Below are positions 60,484 to 64,000 of a DNA stretch of 64,000 nt, piece after piece (position 1 is the stretch's first letter; every line of letters begins with the position of its first letter). Source of the DNA: Dactylellina haptotyla. Lineage: Eukaryota > Ascomycota > Orbiliomycetes > Orbiliales > Orbiliaceae. The DNA is taken from assembly GCA_031310005.1 (NCBI GenBank), contig CM062379.1, positions 5,270,001-5,334,000 on the forward strand, given 5' to 3'. The notes beneath the pieces are model-generated. The model made no database searches. It was given only the letters and a program-made list of their open reading frames with translations, and was not told the DNA's origin. Made by a program: the position numbers and the translations under genes.

Positions 60484-62086
60484 CTATAGGTCGATCAAAG
60501 CAGCCTGGGCATAGATGTGTGGTTTTTGATTCTGGTAGGATGGAAGAGTGACTCGGGAATCCGGGACCATCTTGTACTGGCCAGGAACGAGTTCGTATCT
60601 GATTCCCTTCTCGATAATAAAGTTGCTCTGGCGAGGTGCATTGGCATTAAGAACCGACATGCATCGCTTTGCGAAACGGAGATGCTGCTCTCGACTCGGG
60701 GCGGAACCTCCGCGCCACTTGCGGGTCTGGCCCTCGTGCATGGAGGCGCTGGTGTGTTTTGAGAACCCAGCGAGATGGCCACGCATTGCGTAAGGATTAT
60801 GATGATCATTGGTCGCTGAAGTAGATGGACGGCTATTGTACCAAGTACGGGTGTCTTCACCAGTTTCGAGATACTGTCTCTCATCAGAGATGCGGAGAGC
60901 GCTGAGGTCAACAAGACTACCATTAGGACCGCCATCAGTATTGGAGGAAGGAGTTGCAATGCCAGAGGGCACGGGACCATCATCCATATCAGAGTTAGTT
61001 CCCTGTTCATCGATGGCATCGAGACCATTGCTGGTGGATGGTCGGTCATTAGGATCAAGGGTCGGGTCAATCTCAGTCTCCGTCTGTGCAAGAGGAATAT
61101 CAGGAACATCGTCACCATCTACTAGAAGCTGTGGATAGAGTCTTCGGATAATTTCTTCTTGTTGTTGAACGACGTCCTGAGAAGTTGAGGCAGCAGCAGA
61201 GGCATCGTGGTTTCTTCTTCTTCGCCTTCTCCGGGGGATGGTTTGATACTTTGGCAAAACCCTCTCCTCCAAAGGGAGGGAGACGTTGATACCGCTGCTC
61301 AGACCTTCTAACCAGCTGAAGAATGTCTCCACTGTTTTACAGGCGAGAAGGAATTGCTGGGTCTCGGCGCGAATTCGGATGACATAGCTGCGTTTCTTAT
61401 AGTCACTGGCAGCACCAACTTCAGCGTGTTGAAGAGTGAAAGACTTGATCAATGGACCAGGCGCATATCCAGTTGGATCATCTGGGTCTTCCTCCAAAGG
61501 ATCGGGTCTCGAGATAATAGCGGTTCTCTTGACTTTGTGGAGATTGAGAGCAGTATTGTTGAGCACGCAGAACACCTTGGTCCATTTCCCTAATAGAGCA
61601 GCAACTGTTAGCAAAATATGAAATGAAAAAGTGATTGAATGTTACAGAAAATAACGTACTATCACCAGACCTCTCAAATGGGGATTCCATTTCGATCTTA
61701 CGATCGAAAATAGCTTCCTTCAACAGAGAGCATTTATAACCGGGGAGACGCTCTCTTCCTTCTTCAGGTCTGGGTGCAATCTTGAACCTCGGCAGCGGTA
61801 ATTGGACCTCGTCCAAGTCTGCGTACGAGGGGGGAGGTAACGAGGTATCCAGCTGCGAGAGAGATGCATTTGGGAACGAATTATGGTAGCTAGGACTCGG
61901 TGGAGGAATCTGGTAGTCGGTTATAGATCTCCGGAGCTGTCGCATTCTTGCCGCATCTCTTTTCCTTGTCGACGAAGGTGTTGGTTTGGAAGGCGCTGGT
62001 TTCGTAGCATCCTTGCGAATGTAGTTGCCACCCGAGTTCCCCACGATTTCGTTTACAGATGTCGACGATGATGAAAAGAACGGCAT
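60484..62086 (-). CDS. PH-domain protein
   Basis: Exons on the minus strand are 62086-61660 and 61589-60484, giving 510 residues. The pleckstrin homology domain spans about residues 115-245: YKCSLLKEAIFDRKIEME, RKWTKVFCVLNNTALNLHKV (across the intron), SFTLQHAEVGAASDYKKRSY, and the closing helix FLLACKTVETFFSWLEGLSS. It probably binds phosphoinositides or a membrane protein. The N-terminus is Ser/Pro-rich. After the PH domain come a run of seven arginines, an acidic low-complexity part and a basic, more ordered C-terminus (FAKRCMSVLNANAPRQSNFI). This PH-only layout is typical of uncharacterised ascomycete proteins, and I cannot name a pathway. Confidence 0.85.
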
Positions 62087-64000
62087 TTTGGTGGGTTGGT
62101 GGGTTGGACGAACGGGGCAGAATAAGGAGGAAGTTGCAAGAGACGAAAAAGGATAGAGGGGATATATAAATTATAACTTGTAAAATTGTAAATTGGCGTC
62201 CCCGTCCTTTGTCTCCGTGTGGCGGTGGTGGAGGTTGAGCTGCGTTGCTGCTAGTTATAAGACAAAAGCCGCCCCAAGACACCACTGGACATTGAAACGC
62301 AAAACGACTGAGGTTGTCGTCGAGGTCAAAGCTGAAATCCCAAAACTCTCAAAGCAAAAAATAAAAGGGCGAACGAGATGGATAATTGACGATGATGAAT
62401 AATGTGCCGCAGGTTATTCCGAGGTCAGAGTGTGAGAGGGAGTAAAGGAAACTCGTCAAAAAGATAACCCAGGCGGGACAAGAGAAAAATATATTAGAAA
62501 TGTAAAGGATGCTTCCGAACAAAAGAAATTTAACTGAAAGTTCGGTATTAAAAAAAGAATTCGAGCGATAAAAAAAGGACTCTTTCCCCCTTCCGAGATG
62601 CTAGCTCCCTTGCTGCTGTTGCCGCGATGTATCTGGGATCGGTAGTTATCAGAAACTCCGGAAAATCTAGCTTGCAGTCTATAAACTTTCGAACACAGCC
62701 CTAAAAACGGTTGTCGCAGAAGCTGGAGGGGGACAGGCCTAAGATATATATCACAAGAGGTTAAAAGAGCGAACAGGCTTCTATGTTTCTAATGTTTCTA
62801 TCTAACACCACCTTTCGCTTTGGGTTGCTCAGGTACCAGGGCCAGCAGCGTTAATTCGACCATCCGTAAAGGGTGGCATGGGGTCTCGCATCGTGCCCAG
62901 AAAAGTGTGCTTTCTTTTTTTACTTTCTCCTCTCCCTTCGGTGCTTTTTCTCTCTTCTGTTTTAGCTTCTCTTAGGAAACCACCCCAGAAAAAAAAAGCA
63001 ATCGCTTCACCCAAGTTTTACGGCGTTTGGCTGATCGCACCTTAATCCTCTTCTTTGACTGCATTTTATTCTGACTGGACTGTGCATACAGCCGGGGAGG
63101 CCAATGTATCCAAAGGGATGGTGTGCTGAGGTTCCTCGACACGACGGGGGTAAAATTGTTAAGGCCCAGCAAACACCACCCCAATCAATGCACCACCGGC
63201 TGCTACATTTTCAGGTACATGTACATATACCTTCCAGTTCGCAGGTACAATTTTCTTGCATCGGCTCGATTGGTTGGGCTATACTCATCTGTTTAGCCGC
63301 AGGGCCTTACTTCTAATCGCATGTGTGTGCGAAAACAAAAAATAAAAAATCACAATGGCCAATACACTCTCATGTGCGTGTTTCTCTTGCACCCCCTTAC
63401 CAAATACTTTTACTTCTGAATCAAACACAAGAGCAGGGTCGCTTGATACTTCCCTTCACGGGGGGTTGTGCGTTGGCCACTATCTGCTGCTGGTTCACCT
63501 GTCTTGCAAGCTGGTCTGGCAGGCATGGTCATGCCTGCGACAAGGGATATTTTCACTTTTATTGAATTTGCTGACCCAGCGGTATTCCCATCAACCTGGG
63601 TTGAGGCGACCTGTAGTGTCCATATATCAACAGACCCTGCCCGTTAATACACTTCATTTACTTTTACATGGTCCGTGTGCAGAATTGATTCTTCAGCAAA
63701 GCAAAATGAACCTCCAATTTTACGCGCGCACGCAGTAGGTCGAGATACCTGCTTTTGCCCCCGTTCGATGAGAAGTTCTCGAAGCTCGGGTACTGCATCG
63801 CAGCGGTCGGGGAACGTCCTTGTTTAAGGTTTGACCTTTAGTTCTCCAAGATCAAGGACGGAACTCCCACCCCGCCTTGGCTTTCCTTTCCCTTCCTTTG
63901 CGACCAAAGAAACTACAGGAAAAGGTTCAGAAATCGATCAACAGCCGGTGGGCAAAGATCCGACGCGCAACACCCTACATGCTGCATGTTTGTCGCCGTA
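62087..64000. other. gene-free window end
   Basis: The first 350 bases are the promoter and leader of the PH-domain gene. The rest is AT-rich with short overlapping open frames lacking recognisable motifs. A gene reaching in from beyond the window end cannot be excluded. Confidence 0.5.

Overview
This window is nuclear DNA of a filamentous ascomycete (Pezizomycotina). The evidence is 16 protein genes with short introns, most of 45-120 nt, with GT-AG ends and CTAAC/TACTAAC-like branch points. The families also fit: a NUC-1/PalcA-type bHLH factor, a Clr5-ankyrin protein, Cdh1, and a cohesin SMC1 with typical fungal features. Moderate GC content and long gene-free stretches would suit an early-diverging class such as Orbiliomycetes or Pezizomycetes, but I cannot fix the class from sequence alone.

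Layout. 1-5 kb: the APC/C activator Cdh1. 6.3-10 kb: a Clr5-domain plus ankyrin-repeat gene with a doubtful fourth intron. 13.5-15.85 kb (minus): a PHO4/NUC-1-like bHLH regulator, followed by nearly 7 kb without a gene. 22.6-23.1 kb: a small uncharacterised two-exon protein. 25.3-27.3 kb: a G3BP/Bre5-like NTF2-RRM-RGG protein with an intron in its leader. 29.3-31.7 kb: a septin-type GTPase with a C-terminal hydrophobic segment. 32.8-34.3 kb: an uncharacterised acidic protein with a YIPPHLR motif. 34.6-37.8 kb: a divergent pair, an F-box protein (minus) and a sirtuin (plus). 38.1 kb: an intron-bearing tRNA-Ala(CGC) on the minus strand. 38.7-39.75 kb: a PHO13-type phosphatase. 39.75-45.4 kb: no gene seen. 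45.4-50.2 kb: a membrane glycosyltransferase family 2 protein, then a membrane-anchored GH5 hydrolase. 51.5-52.1 kb: a Cys-rich orphan. 53.4-59.6 kb: a divergent pair, cohesin SMC1 (minus) and a Trm61-like tRNA m1A58 methyltransferase (plus). 60.5-62.1 kb (minus): a PH-domain protein. The last 1.9 kb shows no gene.

The genes are mostly housekeeping and do not form one pathway or a biosynthetic cluster. Cdh1 and SMC1 both act in mitosis. GT2 and GH5 both suggest envelope glycan metabolism and lie in tandem. I saw no convincing transposon, CRISPR array, rRNA gene or virus-like element. The most unusual items are the Clr5-ankyrin gene with competing donor sites, the septin with a membrane-like tail, the YIPPHLR protein, and a tRNA-arm-like double hairpin in the leader of the tRNA methyltransferase gene. 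Intron positions were read by eye and each was checked for reading phase. Single-base coordinate errors are possible, most likely at the 13986 acceptor.
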